Program-made: the position numbers and the translations under genes
Part shown: piece after piece, positions 1 through 11,600 of the stretch
How the letters are laid out: each line of letters opens with the position of its first letter
How positions within the stretch are numbered: the first letter of the stretch is position 1
The notes under the pieces: generated by a model
What the model was told of the DNA's origin: nothing
Databases searched by the model: none
What the model saw: only the letters and a program-made list of their open reading frames with translations
NCBI RefSeq assembly: GCF_902148845.1
Contig: NC_043753.1
Coordinates: forward strand, 7,119,750-7,183,749
DNA length: 64,000 nucleotides
DNA from: Salarias fasciatus
Taxonomy: Eukaryota; Chordata; Actinopteri; Blenniiformes; Blenniidae
Reading direction: 5' to 3'

Positions 1-1993
1 GATCTGGGGTCAGAGGTCATGCTGTTGGTATTAATTGGGGCTGAACAGAGTTCAGCATGTGTTCATCACACTCAGAGCACTGTGTGTTTGCTGTGTGTAG
101 AGCTGTCAATACACGGAGAGGATGAAACATTGTAATTGACTTTGTCTTCATTTGTATGTTTGCTGGTGAAGTAATCTAAACTAAAAGTAATCTGGTGCAT
201 TGCTTTTTTTTACTGAAGTAATTAGAGTACATTATTGATTACATTTTTTGACAAGAAACGTGTAATGTGTGTCAACCTGGAGAGGACTCACTTTTCCCTT
301 TGAGTTTCCTTGAAAACCTTCAGTAGAACTTGGCAACCTTTCATTGACTCCATCTGTCCACCCCCCTCCCCATATGTGAGTATGTGGGGGGGGGGGGGGG
401 TGTAAGGACAGAGGTTGGTTAGGACCCAGTTTTTTCCATTTTTGTTTTAATGCCATCTATATACCCAACTCTGATGTATTGATTGTAAATGTTGATGGAA
501 ATGGACTTTGTTCTTTAATTTGCTCTAACCCCCGCCCCCCCCCCCCGCCCCGCCAACAAAAAAGGAAAAAGAGAGAGATAAAACCACAGGCTTGCACAAG
601 CGACATTTGTAAACCTGCTTTACTTTTGTTGAATCTCAATTAAAACTTGCTTTGTTTTTACTTTTGACTCTATACTCTAAACTACCAAGTGGAGTCGTTC
701 CACCCTGCAGACAGACGTTCATACTACTGTTCATCTACTCAGACATGTGCAGAAGAGCGATTTACTCTGGCTCTGGTGCTCGCTGTTGAGTGAAGCTATG
801 AAAGTTTGCTATTTTCACTGGAAAGCGTTGTGTAAACAGCACCTGAATCACTTTCTTTCTCATCCTGACACCACATCCAGCTGAAACATTACTGCAGACT
901 CCAGATAATCATTACAGAGTCCAGAACCGCTGAAGGCGTTGAGTAACTTATCACACCAGCAGGTGAATGAAGTCCTTCACTGGAAACGATCAAACCTGCA
1001 ACAGTTCTGCAAAAAGGCTTTTGACTTCATGAAAAGGGGAATTGATTACAGCTGTCAGTTAATTCTTCTAAAAGTAGAGGAGAAACTATTGACTGAAGAG
1101 CAGATGCTTCACAATGAAATGTTAATTTACTGCAATAAGAAGTGGCGGAAGATGCTCTACAGTCTGGATGTGGGACTAACAGAGACAGCAGCTTTGCAGC
1201 TCTACAGCTGCTTTTACACTCGGGAAACGTACCCAGAAATCCCTCTAACTGTGTCCGTGTAACTAATTTTTACAGGGATTATCCGTCTAAGTCAAATATA
1301 AAGTGGCGTAACGGTGAATAGCGAGTTTAATCTTCAGGGAATTAATGGTGGGAATCTGAGAATGAAGCGTCTGAAGCTGCTTCTCAGGGATCTGTGGCGG
1401 CGTCGTACGCTCCGCTGCCGCTGTTGAGTAACCCGGCAGGCATGGGGTGAAACACAGTCTTTCTTCACTCTGGGAGATGTTGCAGTCCGAGGACCACAGA
1501 TTGCTCCACACGATGCTGCGGGACATTTCAACAGAACACAATATGTCGTCTATTCCCCCCTGAAGACACAGCAGGCTGTCAGAGGCCTTCCATACACTTT
1601 CACTCTCGCGAACACATCATTCAGAGTTAATGATGTTAACGTTAATGTCTGTAAAGCTCTTTGGAAATTTTTTTCTTCCTCACACATTTAATTGTCAGGA
1701 TGTGCTAAATAAATTAGGTTAACTTATTGCACCTGCAACACACTGTCAATCACACATAGGTGGAGTAAAACTGCAACTGTAGAATCTGCTGAAGTTCAGT
1801 GTTTTTAAGAAGCCAAATAATAATCTGTCATGCAAACTGCTTCACAGGTGATACTGAAAATAAAGACCCCTTCCCCCAAAATTCAGGAAATTAATGACAA
1901 AAAAAAAAAAAAAAAAAAAAAACTCAGCTATAACCACTCAAACACTAAAATCAATTGACATTAAAACTATATGAACATCTTGAAGAAAGAGAA
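1..1993 (+). repeat. Long repeat, copy A (truncated by window start and gap)
   Basis: This stretch aligns base for base with 44531-46530 in the same orientation. I count only about a dozen differences, mostly homopolymer length changes plus a few substitutions. The first ~270 bases resemble the right-hand part of a hAT-type element, with runs such as gattacattttttgacaag. The rest is a G-run, a C-run, a 107-codon open frame (939-1262) with no family I recognise, and an A-run near 1900. The copy is cut on the left by the window edge and on the right by the N gap. It is either a young dispersed repeat, a segmental duplication, or an assembly duplicate. Confidence 0.85.
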
Positions 1994-2093
1994 NNNNNNN
2001 NNNNNNNNNNNNNNNNNNNNNNNNNNNNNNNNNNNNNNNNNNNNNNNNNNNNNNNNNNNNNNNNNNNNNNNNNNNNNNNNNNNNNNNNNNNNN
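1994..2093. other. Assembly gap (100 N)
   Basis: Exactly 100 N bases, the conventional placeholder for a scaffold gap of unknown size. The left contig ends inside the long repeat, which is a usual place for contigs to break. Confidence 0.99.
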
Positions 2094-2608
2094 GGCCCGA
2101 CACTCATGGAAAGAACATGCAAACTCTGCACAGAGAGGACTTTAAGTGTAATATCCGAGGTAGGGTTTATGCAATGTTTTCAAGTGAAAAGGCAAAATCT
2201 TTGTTGCGTTTTGGGGGTCCATTTTGGGGGGTCCAAAATTTTCTGAAACAAAAACGCAAAAAAGGATGTTTTTTCACGTCGTTGTCGGGTCGAGAGAGGC
2301 TCAGATGAGTTTGACACTGCTGTTTTAAATGATGCCACGTTTGCCAATACTGTGCATGCGTTGGATGAACCGCAGTGCATTTGTTCCCAAGACTCACAGT
2401 TAAATCCATCCATCAGTCCATCTACACTAACTCCAAAAGTGCACCTTCTCACGATGAGTGCTGTCCACTGTACCACTGTGTCGCCTTACAGCAGTAAAAT
2501 AACCAACAGAAACTCACATTTTCTTACTTTTTGTCCAGTGTTTAGTTTGCTTTTCTAATAAATAACATTTTAAATCAAACAGACTGAGACACGGAGCGTG
2601 ATATCTCT
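2094..2608. repeat. thtpa 3' flank with repeat fragments
   Basis: 2094-2140 contains gaacatgcaaactctgcaca, a phrase typical of 3' parts of fish non-LTR retrotransposons. 2165-2290 has exponent-like runs such as ttttcaagtgaaaa and aaaacgcaaaa, which belong to the dispersed GTTTACAC/AAAACG family described at 7620-8042. I see no gene here. It lies downstream of thtpa and probably includes its 3' UTR. Confidence 0.5.
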
Positions 2609-3575
2609 CTACAGAATGTGTTCCTTCAGTAGTCTCGCGTAGTGCTCAGGACGATTTGTTTTCAGGTAAACAGTCATTTTCCCTTCGATTCTCTTGTCTC
2701 CTGAAAGGCCTGTGAAGAAGAAGAAGAAGAGAAAACCACATCACAAACTAGCAAATTGTATTAATCACCATATATCTATGAGTGTGGGAGCCGTGAGCTC
2801 ACCCAGCTGCTGAGCCGTCCTGCTGATCTTCTCCATCGCTCGCTGCACGTCGCCCCCTTCTGGTACGAGGACCTCGATCTCGCCCACGTGATACCCGAAG
2901 TCGGCCTGGTCCAGATCGACCTGCACGCCCTCCTCCTGCAGCGTGAACGACCGGCGCACCGTTGTGAACTCTGCGAAGCACGCCAGCTTCCACCTCCTCA
3001 GCCAGGACTCGTCCTCCAGCGGGGGACACGTCTCCGTGTCCTCGTCTCCCACGGCCTCTCGGACCCGCAGGTGGATCTCCGGCAGGTCGGTGATCTCCTT
3101 GTAGCGTGTGCAGAGCGCCGCGTCCCGCTGCTCCTCCGAGCCGTCGAGCTTCGCCGTGGGACACTTCAGCTCCCAGCATCCTTTGCGCTTCCGCAGCCAC
3201 ATGTCCCTCAGAGTGAGGTGGAACTCGGCGGTGTCGAAATACTCGTCGTGGAACTGCCGCTGGCCGACGCAGACAGCTGAAAGAGACGAGTGGGATGAAA
3301 CAAATCATTTTCCTAAAGAGAGGATAAATAAATAAAATACTAACAAGGCTGAGACAATTAATTAAATCCAAATATTAAGAACACACAGAAGGCCTGTGTC
3401 ACTAATCATTACGCAACAATAACAGCAGTTAAGAGTTAATAAGTGTTAGAAAAAGCTTTTTAGTGACCCTCCATAAACATCAGCTAAATAAGATAAAAGA
3501 CATACCACCGATCTCCTCCAGAGTTTTCAGAGTGTCAGCATTACAGAGGAATTTTCTTTCCACTTCCACACTCAT
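2609..3575 (-). CDS. thtpa: Thiamine triphosphatase
   Basis: Hydrolyses thiamine triphosphate to the diphosphate; a small soluble cytosolic CYTH-fold enzyme. Three exons on the minus strand: 3506-3575, 2803-3276 and 2609-2709, all with GT-AG borders and matching phases, giving 214 residues (human about 230). The N-terminus reads MSVEVERKFLCNADTLKTLE, containing the ExExK signature of CYTH enzymes (VEVERKF). Exon 2 holds WLRKRKGCWELKCP and the paired acidic motif VDLDQADFGYHVGEIE, both characteristic of animal ThTPase. The last exon ends RPEHYARLLKEHIL. The ATG at 3575 is the only one that supplies the ExExK motif. No frame break is seen. It is divergent from zfhx2, with about 2.1 kb between the two start codons. 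Confidence 0.95.
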
Positions 3576-3683
3576 CTGAAACGGCAGACGGAGATCAACT
3601 CAGAATATGTGGTCTGACTGCAAATACAATGCAGTTTATTTCAAACCGCTGACGGAATCCGTTGATATAAATACGCAACTGTC

Positions 3684-3724
3684 CACACACACACAATATA
3701 TATATATATATATATGTGTGTGTG

Positions 3725-3798
<74 letters not shown>

Positions 3799-3801
3799 CG
3801 C

Positions 3802-3836
<35 letters not shown>

Positions 3837-3837
3837 T
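3684..3837. repeat. Compound CA/TA/TG microsatellite
   Basis: Alternating (CA)n, (TA)n and (TG)n blocks run through this interval just upstream of thtpa exon 1. All six frames read as repetitive Tyr/Ile/Val/Cys and are not genes. The TA core could form cruciforms and is likely length-variable. Confidence 0.97.
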
Positions 3838-4070
3838 CAGGGCTGTGAAACATAAGACATGTGCGCCAAAACCGGCCCACACAAGGCTTCAATCTTGGCC
3901 GCAAAGCAGAGTCTCTGCTGCCTGAACGACGTCAGAGTGGAATGGTTTCCAAAGAGTTCCACCTTGGGAGCCGTTCTCAGTAAGTTTTCAGTGACTCCGA
4001 ACGTCCTTGTCAAAGAAATGGAAACCCAAAATGCAACAATATTTTTCCGCTTTCACTTATTGTGAAGGCA
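3838..4070. mobile_element. hAT MITE left end plus GTTTACAC-family fragment
   Basis: 3838 begins cagggctgtgaaacataag, a decayed form of the hAT terminal repeat that appears intact at 40521 (caggggtgtcaaacataag). The right end is missing. 3945-4065 carries phrases such as ttttcagtgactccga that recur at 34.8 kb and 7.95 kb, so a second repeat abuts it. Both are non-coding remnants. Confidence 0.6.
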
Positions 4071-4310
4071 GAGTGCTGATGTCTGCACCACCATGTGGCC
4101 TGTGTGCATTACACATATAAAATAGTATAATCGGAATGTAAATTTGAAAAAAAAAAGTGATATTGTGAATAATATTGTTTCAATAATGCCCTCTAATTCT
4201 GAGAGCAACTCAAGCTTGTATTGCAGTAATTATTTTAGTAATTAACGGCCTATTAAAGACATATGTGTTTGTTTTTAGCTTTAGTGTTTTTCTTGTACTC
4301 GGAGGAGGAC

Positions 4311-4920
4311 TTTATGGCACACCTGTGTTGAACTGGAGCTGCAATGCATGCAGGGTAGGAGGAGCTAACAACTTTTAATTATATCCTTTGACACCATCAT
4401 TTAATAGAGCAGTATTATTGATGCAAAACAAAAGCTGATCTATAGTTTATAACACATCTTTATCATAATCAGGCTACAAACCATGAAGAGTTGGAGAAGC
4501 TGACAATTTCTCAAAGAAAATAATAAAAAAATGTCAATGCAATCATTTAATAGAGATTATTTGTGCAGCACGAAAGCGGATCTGTGGACTGTAGCTGATG
4601 ACACACCTGTAACAGAATGGACCTGCTGCCCATGCAGCTCAGGAGGAACTGAGAACTTTTAAATAACTTTTTTTTTTTTTTTTAGATGGTGCAAAACACG
4701 CCTGTCAGATTTGAGCTGCAAACCACGCAGGGTAGGAGGAGCACATAACTTTCCCATGCAAATAAATCCACTTTTAGATGCAATCATTTTAAGAGGTCGT
4801 TGGTACAAAAACGACAAATAAATCATGTTCTGTAGTTTATAACACACCTGCATCAAGACAGCCGCACGCTACAAGCGGGCTACAAGAAGCTGAACTGCAC
4901 CGCACTGCGAAGCGCTACAA
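4311..4920. repeat. Degenerate tandem repeat, about five units
   Basis: A phrase like tttataacacacctg recurs at about 4311, 4446, 4591, 4684 and 4836. In most units it is followed by a gctgcaa-catgcagggtaggaggagc-like segment and an AACTTTTAA-like block. Units are roughly 95-150 bp and strongly diverged, so this is an old tandem array. It lies in the divergent interval between thtpa and zfhx2. No gene is visible in it. Confidence 0.65.
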
Positions 4921-5139
4921 ACAAAACAAAACCCACGACAAAACGTGTCGGTCTGCACACCGCACACACACCTTGACGGGTCGCGGCTCTCAATCCAAAC
5001 GGCTCCCCACCGAAACGAGGTCCGCGCGCGCGGCGACAACACGTCAGCACGGTGTATTTCGCACAGGCGCAATTAGGGACAGCTATTAGAGCATCACTTC
5101 CTGTCCCGGTGTAGCAGGGGCCTGCAGATGGGTGCAGAT

Positions 5140-5546
5140 TAAATCCACACACACACACACACGACGAACGAGCAGCGACGACACGACGACGACACAGCGA
5201 GAGAGAGAGAGGAGGAAGGCGAGAGAGAGCGAGAGAGAGAGAGAGAGAGAGCGAGCGAGAGAGAGAGAGAGAGAGAGAGCCTGCGCCACACCTATCGTGA
5301 GTGCTCATAATTCATCTTAATTAACTCGTCTCGCTCTTTGTGCGAGTTTTTTATTTATTTATTTTTTTTGTTATGATGAATGAGTAAATGCAGTGTGGAT
5401 TATTAATCTCTAATATCTGCGGGGTTACATAAGGGATTGTGTCCCTCTGAATGTCAGCAATCAGCGAGGGGGGAGCTGTGGTGTGTTTACTAGAGGGAAG
5501 GAGAGAGGGAATGAAGGGAGGGGGAGAGAAAGAGAGAGAGAGGGAG

Positions 5547-5579
<33 letters not shown>

Positions 5580-5670
5580 AGGGCACGCAAGAAAACTTTT
5601 CACTTCTGAGGAGCCACAGAAGAAGCGTGGTGTGTATGTGTGTGCGTGCGTGCGTGCTGGAGCGGCGACC
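5140..5670 (+). promoter_or_regulatory. zfhx2 5' UTR/promoter region with GA microsatellites
   Basis: The stretch before the zfhx2 ATG contains a CA run (5147-5162), GA runs (5202-5280 and 5525-5583) and a GTGCGTGC run (5636-5656). GA-rich tracts near promoters can bind GAGA-type factors, but no clear TATA or CCAAT box is seen. The transcription start cannot be fixed from sequence. Short reading frames made of Arg-Glu or Leu-Ser repeats here are artefacts of the GA/CT runs. Confidence 0.45.
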
Positions 5671-8600
5671 ATGCAGGTAAGGAAAAGAAATCAGCTAATT
5701 GCTCCGAACTTAATTTAAACGCGATCGGTTAATTTAATCCGGGGAGAGAGAGGAGGAGGAGGGGAACGGGTGGCAGAGGTGGCCTGCGACCGACACGGGA
5801 TCGAGCGGACGACCGATCGTTCTCCGTCCTAATCCGAAATCCAACATTAAATCCCAAACTTTTTCTTCTCCCTCCCTCCCCTCTCTCTCTCTCCGTCTCT
5901 CCGCTCTCCTTCACCGGGCTCTCTTTCCTTACACCACCCCCCCATCGACGAGGCGACCGCGGCGCACGTACTCCGCTCCAAGTCGCTCTTTATTCCTCCG
6001 TCCAATTACAGTTAAAATGAGAGTTTAAATGGCCATGTGTTGCACCGCGGCTGGTTTAAGGTCCAGATCCGAGGACGCGTCCAGAACGGAGAGATCTGCC
6101 TGCTTTACTGGGCGGCGGAGGACGGGAGGAGGGGTGCGGTGCGAGTTTCTAACACATCTGTAAACGGAGCCCACGTTCATTAATTAAATGGCTTTAGTCC
6201 GGGTAGGCCTCAATTTGCGCTGTTGAGCAGCCGGCGGCGGGCGGTGCAACACTACATGCCCGACTGGCAGAGCACAATCACGGGGGTAAGCGAACAACTC
6301 GAGGCCGGGGATTTGTTTTTTTATTTTTTTTCTTCCTCGTTATTTTTCCATCCCTTCTGAAGTGGCTCGGTGTTACCGGAGCTGCACTCCCCGCCCGGCC
6401 CGGGAGGAGTTTGTAGGGAGCGGAGAGGAGCCAGTTGGAGACAGTTTGAGGAGCGGGTAATTATCTCTGCCTGCTAACAGGCTAGCTAGCGGAGTGACAC
6501 GACTGGTAACAGCTCCCCCCTCGTTTTTTCCCCCCTATTTAATGTGTTTATTAATATAATCGTCGCTTCCCGCTTTGACTGAGAGCTGGCGGGGAGATAT
6601 TATGCTGACGTCTGTCCCGTCTTGTTGCAGTTTTGGGGGAGAAGTGCGGGATTATTTTCCAGTAAACTCACTGTAATGCGACGTTATCGGAGGGGGGCTT
6701 CTCAACCTAGCCTGCTAGCTAATTGATCCGGTCGGCATAGCTAATTAGGCTGCTCGTTAATTAGCCAACTCTGTTACGTCGTTCTAGTTTTAATCTGGGT
6801 TTCAATCTGGGGCGAGTTGAAGATGTTATCTGCAGATGTGGACTCGTCGAAATGTTATGTGGTCGTATAACCCTGCTAGCTGGCTAATTGGCATGACGAG
6901 GAAGTGAGGTTGGTCGCTGTGGTGGTATTTCTCCTCATGGGCATGAAATGTCTTGTTTTTCTATAAATTTATTCTCGGTTTTTGGACGTCTGCGGCCCAA
7001 ATACATCTGGTTTTGGAAAGCAACAGTCAGTATTTTGATCCTTCATTATTGAGCTAATGCAGCAGAGTGTGTGTGCAGCCTGCTCCTGGGGGGGGAGAGC
7101 TGTAGGTTTTTGACTTGACAATATCCTGATTGTAGTTTGCTTGTATTGATTTACATTGTGAGTTACTCAGTGTGTTGTGAGCTCGATGGGTGTTGGGGAT
7201 TGTAAAAGGAAAAGAGTGACACAATCAGTTAATTGTTTGACAAGCAGCAGTGCAACGCAAAAAAACCTGCTGCAAACACAACAAAGTGTTCATCACATCA
7301 ACAAGGTGTCACCTGAACAGCTGCATTATTGTGTTCTGAATAAAAAGAACCACCCTACAAAGTCTGAAATGTGTCTATCAACCTGTGTGATTAGGATTTT
7401 TTAAAAATAATTCTTTTATTATTTTAAGTAATTGATGACACCTAATGGAAATAATTAGATTGATTGCATAATTAAGTCCAAATATTTGGCTTTTGTTTAG
7501 TATGATTGCACAAACTGACCTTATGTTGCTGTTTTGTTTACCTTGTGCGAGCAGGATTGTTTGAGGCCCCGTCAATGTTTGAAGTAATAATGTTTTGTTT
7601 GCATTGTTGTGACAGAAAAGTTTTGCATTTACATTGCAGCGTTTTGAAAACGATGTCCGTTTTCATGGTAGATATGCTGAAAATGAGGTAATTGGCGTGG
7701 CAGGCCACGAGTTGGCTCTTGCGGTTGATTTTTGTAACAAAACAAAATGCACATGCGTACGGAGAACAAATACATTATAGACATTAAATATTGCGAGTAT
7801 GCGGACATTCTTCACAACACTCTGGAGACCGCCATTGTTGTTGTTGTCATCTACTCACGCATAGGCAGAAGAAGTATTTACCGCAGATGTGGCCCACATG
7901 CACAGTAGCAGAGTTTCTGCTCTGCCTTGCATTTTCTGGAGCTTTTTTAAAAAAAAATTCCAGTGATTCCGACCAGTGTTGTCGTGTGAACACACCTCTA
8001 AAATCCAATAAGTTTGTTTTCATCTGAAAATCTTGTGTAAAAAAAAAAAGGCCTCAGTCGTGACCTTGTGTTTGGAGAACCCTGGGCTAGATTTCAGGTT
8101 GACAGTATTGCAGTGGCTCCATGTCATGCTAACTTTCGTGCATTGTGTCGTTGTCAGGAGGAGTCTGGAGAGACAGTATGCAGTGAAAGGAATGGGGAGG
8201 CAGAGTGGTTGTGCCCTCTGTGCCAAAAAGGCCAACCAGACCGATCTTCCTTGTCGCTTCATCTCACCGAGCAGCACAGCGTTCTTCCATCGTGTGTCGA
8301 CAGACTGCTGGACATCGTAAGTGACAGCCGGAATATGTCATGTGATTGTTATCAATTAGAACTGGTTTTTGAGGGGTTTTCCCTACAGTTACAACCTGAT
8401 TACTTGGCGCATACGTCAATTATAACCATGCTTTTTAATTAGCCCACTTGTTGTTGCATGATAAATGAGTTTGACAAGATTTAATTGAAGTCACAAGTTA
8501 GTTGAATCTTATTTTTGAGGCTCTTTGTCCAGCCTGGTAGTTACTTTGGATGCAGTGCAGGTATGAAAGGCTGCGAGCTGACACCTGAGCTGCAGGGGAT

Positions 8601-11600
8601 TTAACAATGTGCAATTATGTGACTAAGCAGTAGGAGATGATAAATGTATGGTAATGACACTTTAAAAAAAAAGAAAACACACACACACATTAGTGAAGAG
8701 GAAGTCCGTTCCTTTAGTTTTATTATTGCCATTGTTTGAGGTTCACTCTTATTGTCTGTGATCCAGTAATGATTTCTAGTGACATGAAGCCTTTTTCAGC
8801 TTTTAGTGGATATGTGCTGCTATTCTACTGAATGTTTTTCTTTCTAAGGTTGTAGTGAGATTTGGTGTTACTGATAATCTGACTCCTGAAAATATTGAAG
8901 TTTCAAAGTGTATTTAACAAAGTGGCTAAAGTGACCGTCGTATTTTTTTCAGCATTTTTGATCATCTGTGAACAATGAAAAAAATAAACTTGAATAATGA
9001 CAGAATTCATGCCCATGTTGTACCTCATGATTACAAGGTAATGACACGAGTAATTGCTCATAAAAATGTATATCTGGGCAGACTTATCCTTCCTTTCTTT
9101 TATCCGAAGAATGCTAACATAAGAAGGTATTATTTTCCAGATAAGTCACTGAAGAAAAGTAGGTTTATTTATGCGTGCTGTGTCATTGCATTAGTAATCA
9201 AAAGTTTGAGTTTGTGACTGAGGGTGTTGTTTTCCGTTGCATTGCTTATGCAAATCCCCCTTCCTGCAGTCAGTGCTCTGTTTTAATAAGTTTGAATGTC
9301 TCATTGTTTGGATTTGCCACTAAACCAAGTATGTCACGTTGAAAATATTTGTTGAGTAGACATCAAGTTTTAATAAAAACAAATCTTAAGCACCTGAGTG
9401 AACAGGCGGTTTCAAAAGAGCTACAAGCGTTATTGATGTTCAGTGTAAAGCTGTGCGAGGAACGTCAGCGGTGGATAAATTGATCAAAGATGCTCTAATT
9501 TATGCCTGTAGGGTAAATGGCAAATTAAAGACTTGGCAGAGTGGCTGTGTGTAATATAACCACACATCAACAGAGTCACGCCCAAATCTCGAGCCGCTCA
9601 AAAGTTTCATTATAACGTCAACTGAAAGGAGCATTTGCACAGTGCGGTAATTCTGCTCGCTCTCTCTTTGCTTCTAACAGGCCGTTCTGAAACAGGCCGC
9701 CAGCGCTGCAGCAGAGGATAAAGGCGCCCCCAAACCGACAGGTGAGATGATGCTTTTCCAACAAAATAACTTCAGTTAGTAGGAAGTGTCGGGAAATCAA
9801 TACTGTATTAACACGCGCCCCTTTCTTTATACGTGTGGTATTAATTAGTTGTGTAATTATGGGCGTCTAAGTCTTGATTTAAGTTTTAAATTCAACATAA
9901 CTTTAGGTTATTTTAGAAATGCCACCTGGTTTTCGCAATTTTCATTGCATTGAAGACTTTTCCATTAGACCAGAGGTCGTCATGCATCATTTAGCACATT
10001 AGTACAGTGTGCTTAATGTTTTACAGTCTGGTAAACCACCAACAACAAATTATTACATGATACAGTAGTGATTAAAGTTTTTTTTTTCCATTTCCAAAGT
10101 TTATATAAAAACAGGATCTCTTGTTTTTACTAAAAACTGAAGTACAGAAAAACAGATTTTCCTTGAAATGTATTAATATTGTTGTGATGTTCTGATTGCT
10201 GAAATTAGATATGTTAATTGTGGCGATTATAATAAGCATAATGTGTATGAAAGTTTCTCTTATTGGATTCAATAACAATACTTGGATATCAAACATGGAT
10301 ATCTTTTGCTTTGACAGGATTCAAGTAAGTTATGTTCTTCAGTGTAAAATGGCTAGAATGAAATTTAAAATAATTTTGCATGCACAACTTCTGGCTAGTC
10401 AGAACAGTTGGGATTTTGAAGAATCACATTCAAATATTCCATTTTGGTCAAATGAGAGAATGTTTGTTGTTGGGACTGAAAAATGCTAAATGAAGTCAGT
10501 TTTTGGAAAATAGGCAACAAAATTGAGAATATTTTGATGTACACATTGTATTTTTACAATGTGCATTTGGTTGTCAGATTGCCACAATGTAATTATTTTA
10601 TGGTGCAATTATGTAATTACTTTATATTTATGGAATTAATCTTTTGATTATATCATGTTTTTGTTGTTTTTTTATACACCATACACTCCAAAAAAAATCC
10701 TAGTTTTGTAAAATGTTTCTTTTTGAAGGTACTTGGCAATAAAGTGTTTGATTCTGGGTGTAGCAGTACAGTGGTGTAATTAGGAGCGCTGTTTAGCTAC
10801 TGCTGGATCAAAGAAATGATACTATCATCTTTACAGTTGACATGAGGTCCGTCAGTGTTATTTACTTGTACCCTCACAGAAAAGTTAAATGTGTAATTCG
10901 TTCCATCAGACGCTGATTCTTCACAATCGAAGCACGCAGAAGACATCAGCGCCGAGCCCTGCCAATCTAGCGAGAGTGCAGACGCTACCCAGACGCTCGG
11001 AGACAAAGAGATGGAGGAAGAGAGAATAATGGAACAGGAGGGAGGTGAAGCTGAGCCGGAGCCAGAAGAGGAGGGAAATCCACTGGCAGGAGCCAAACAG
11101 CAAAATGCAACTGAAAACACAGAAATCCCAGACGCTGGTGAGAAGTCAGTTGGTAAAAACGGCGTGCCGGCTGAAAATAACACCCGGTCCTTCAAATGCA
11201 ACGCCTGCCTGGAAAGTTTTCCCAACAGAACTGCCTTGAGTGTTCATTACAACTCTGCATCTCACATTCAGAGGATGACTACAGGCGCTGCAAAGCAGAG
11301 TGTAGAAAGTAATCCCCCAAATTCCTCGGTTCCAGTCCTGACTCGGCCGTATATATCAAACAAGCCCTACCAGTGTGCGATATGTCGAGTCTCTTACAAT
11401 CACGCCATCACCCTCGAGAGCCATATGAAATCTGTCTTGCACCAGACTCGAAGCAGAAATGCTGGATTAGCAGCAAACAACACAGCGGCATCGTCTAGTC
11501 TGAGAGGTAGCGCCGCCGGTGCGTCCAACCCTGCGGTGACCACGTCTGGAAGCGGAACCAGTCAGCTGGTCACCTCCACTAACTCTGCCGCTCCGGGGAC

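Noticed and set aside
939-1262. 107-codon open frame in repeat copy A as a gene
   Set aside because: No recognisable domain, non-ATG or weak start, and the twin copy has an extra base that breaks it. It is kept only as part of the repeat.
5132-5680. Arg-Glu and Leu-Ser repeat frames
   Set aside because: Direct consequence of GA/CT microsatellites on both strands.
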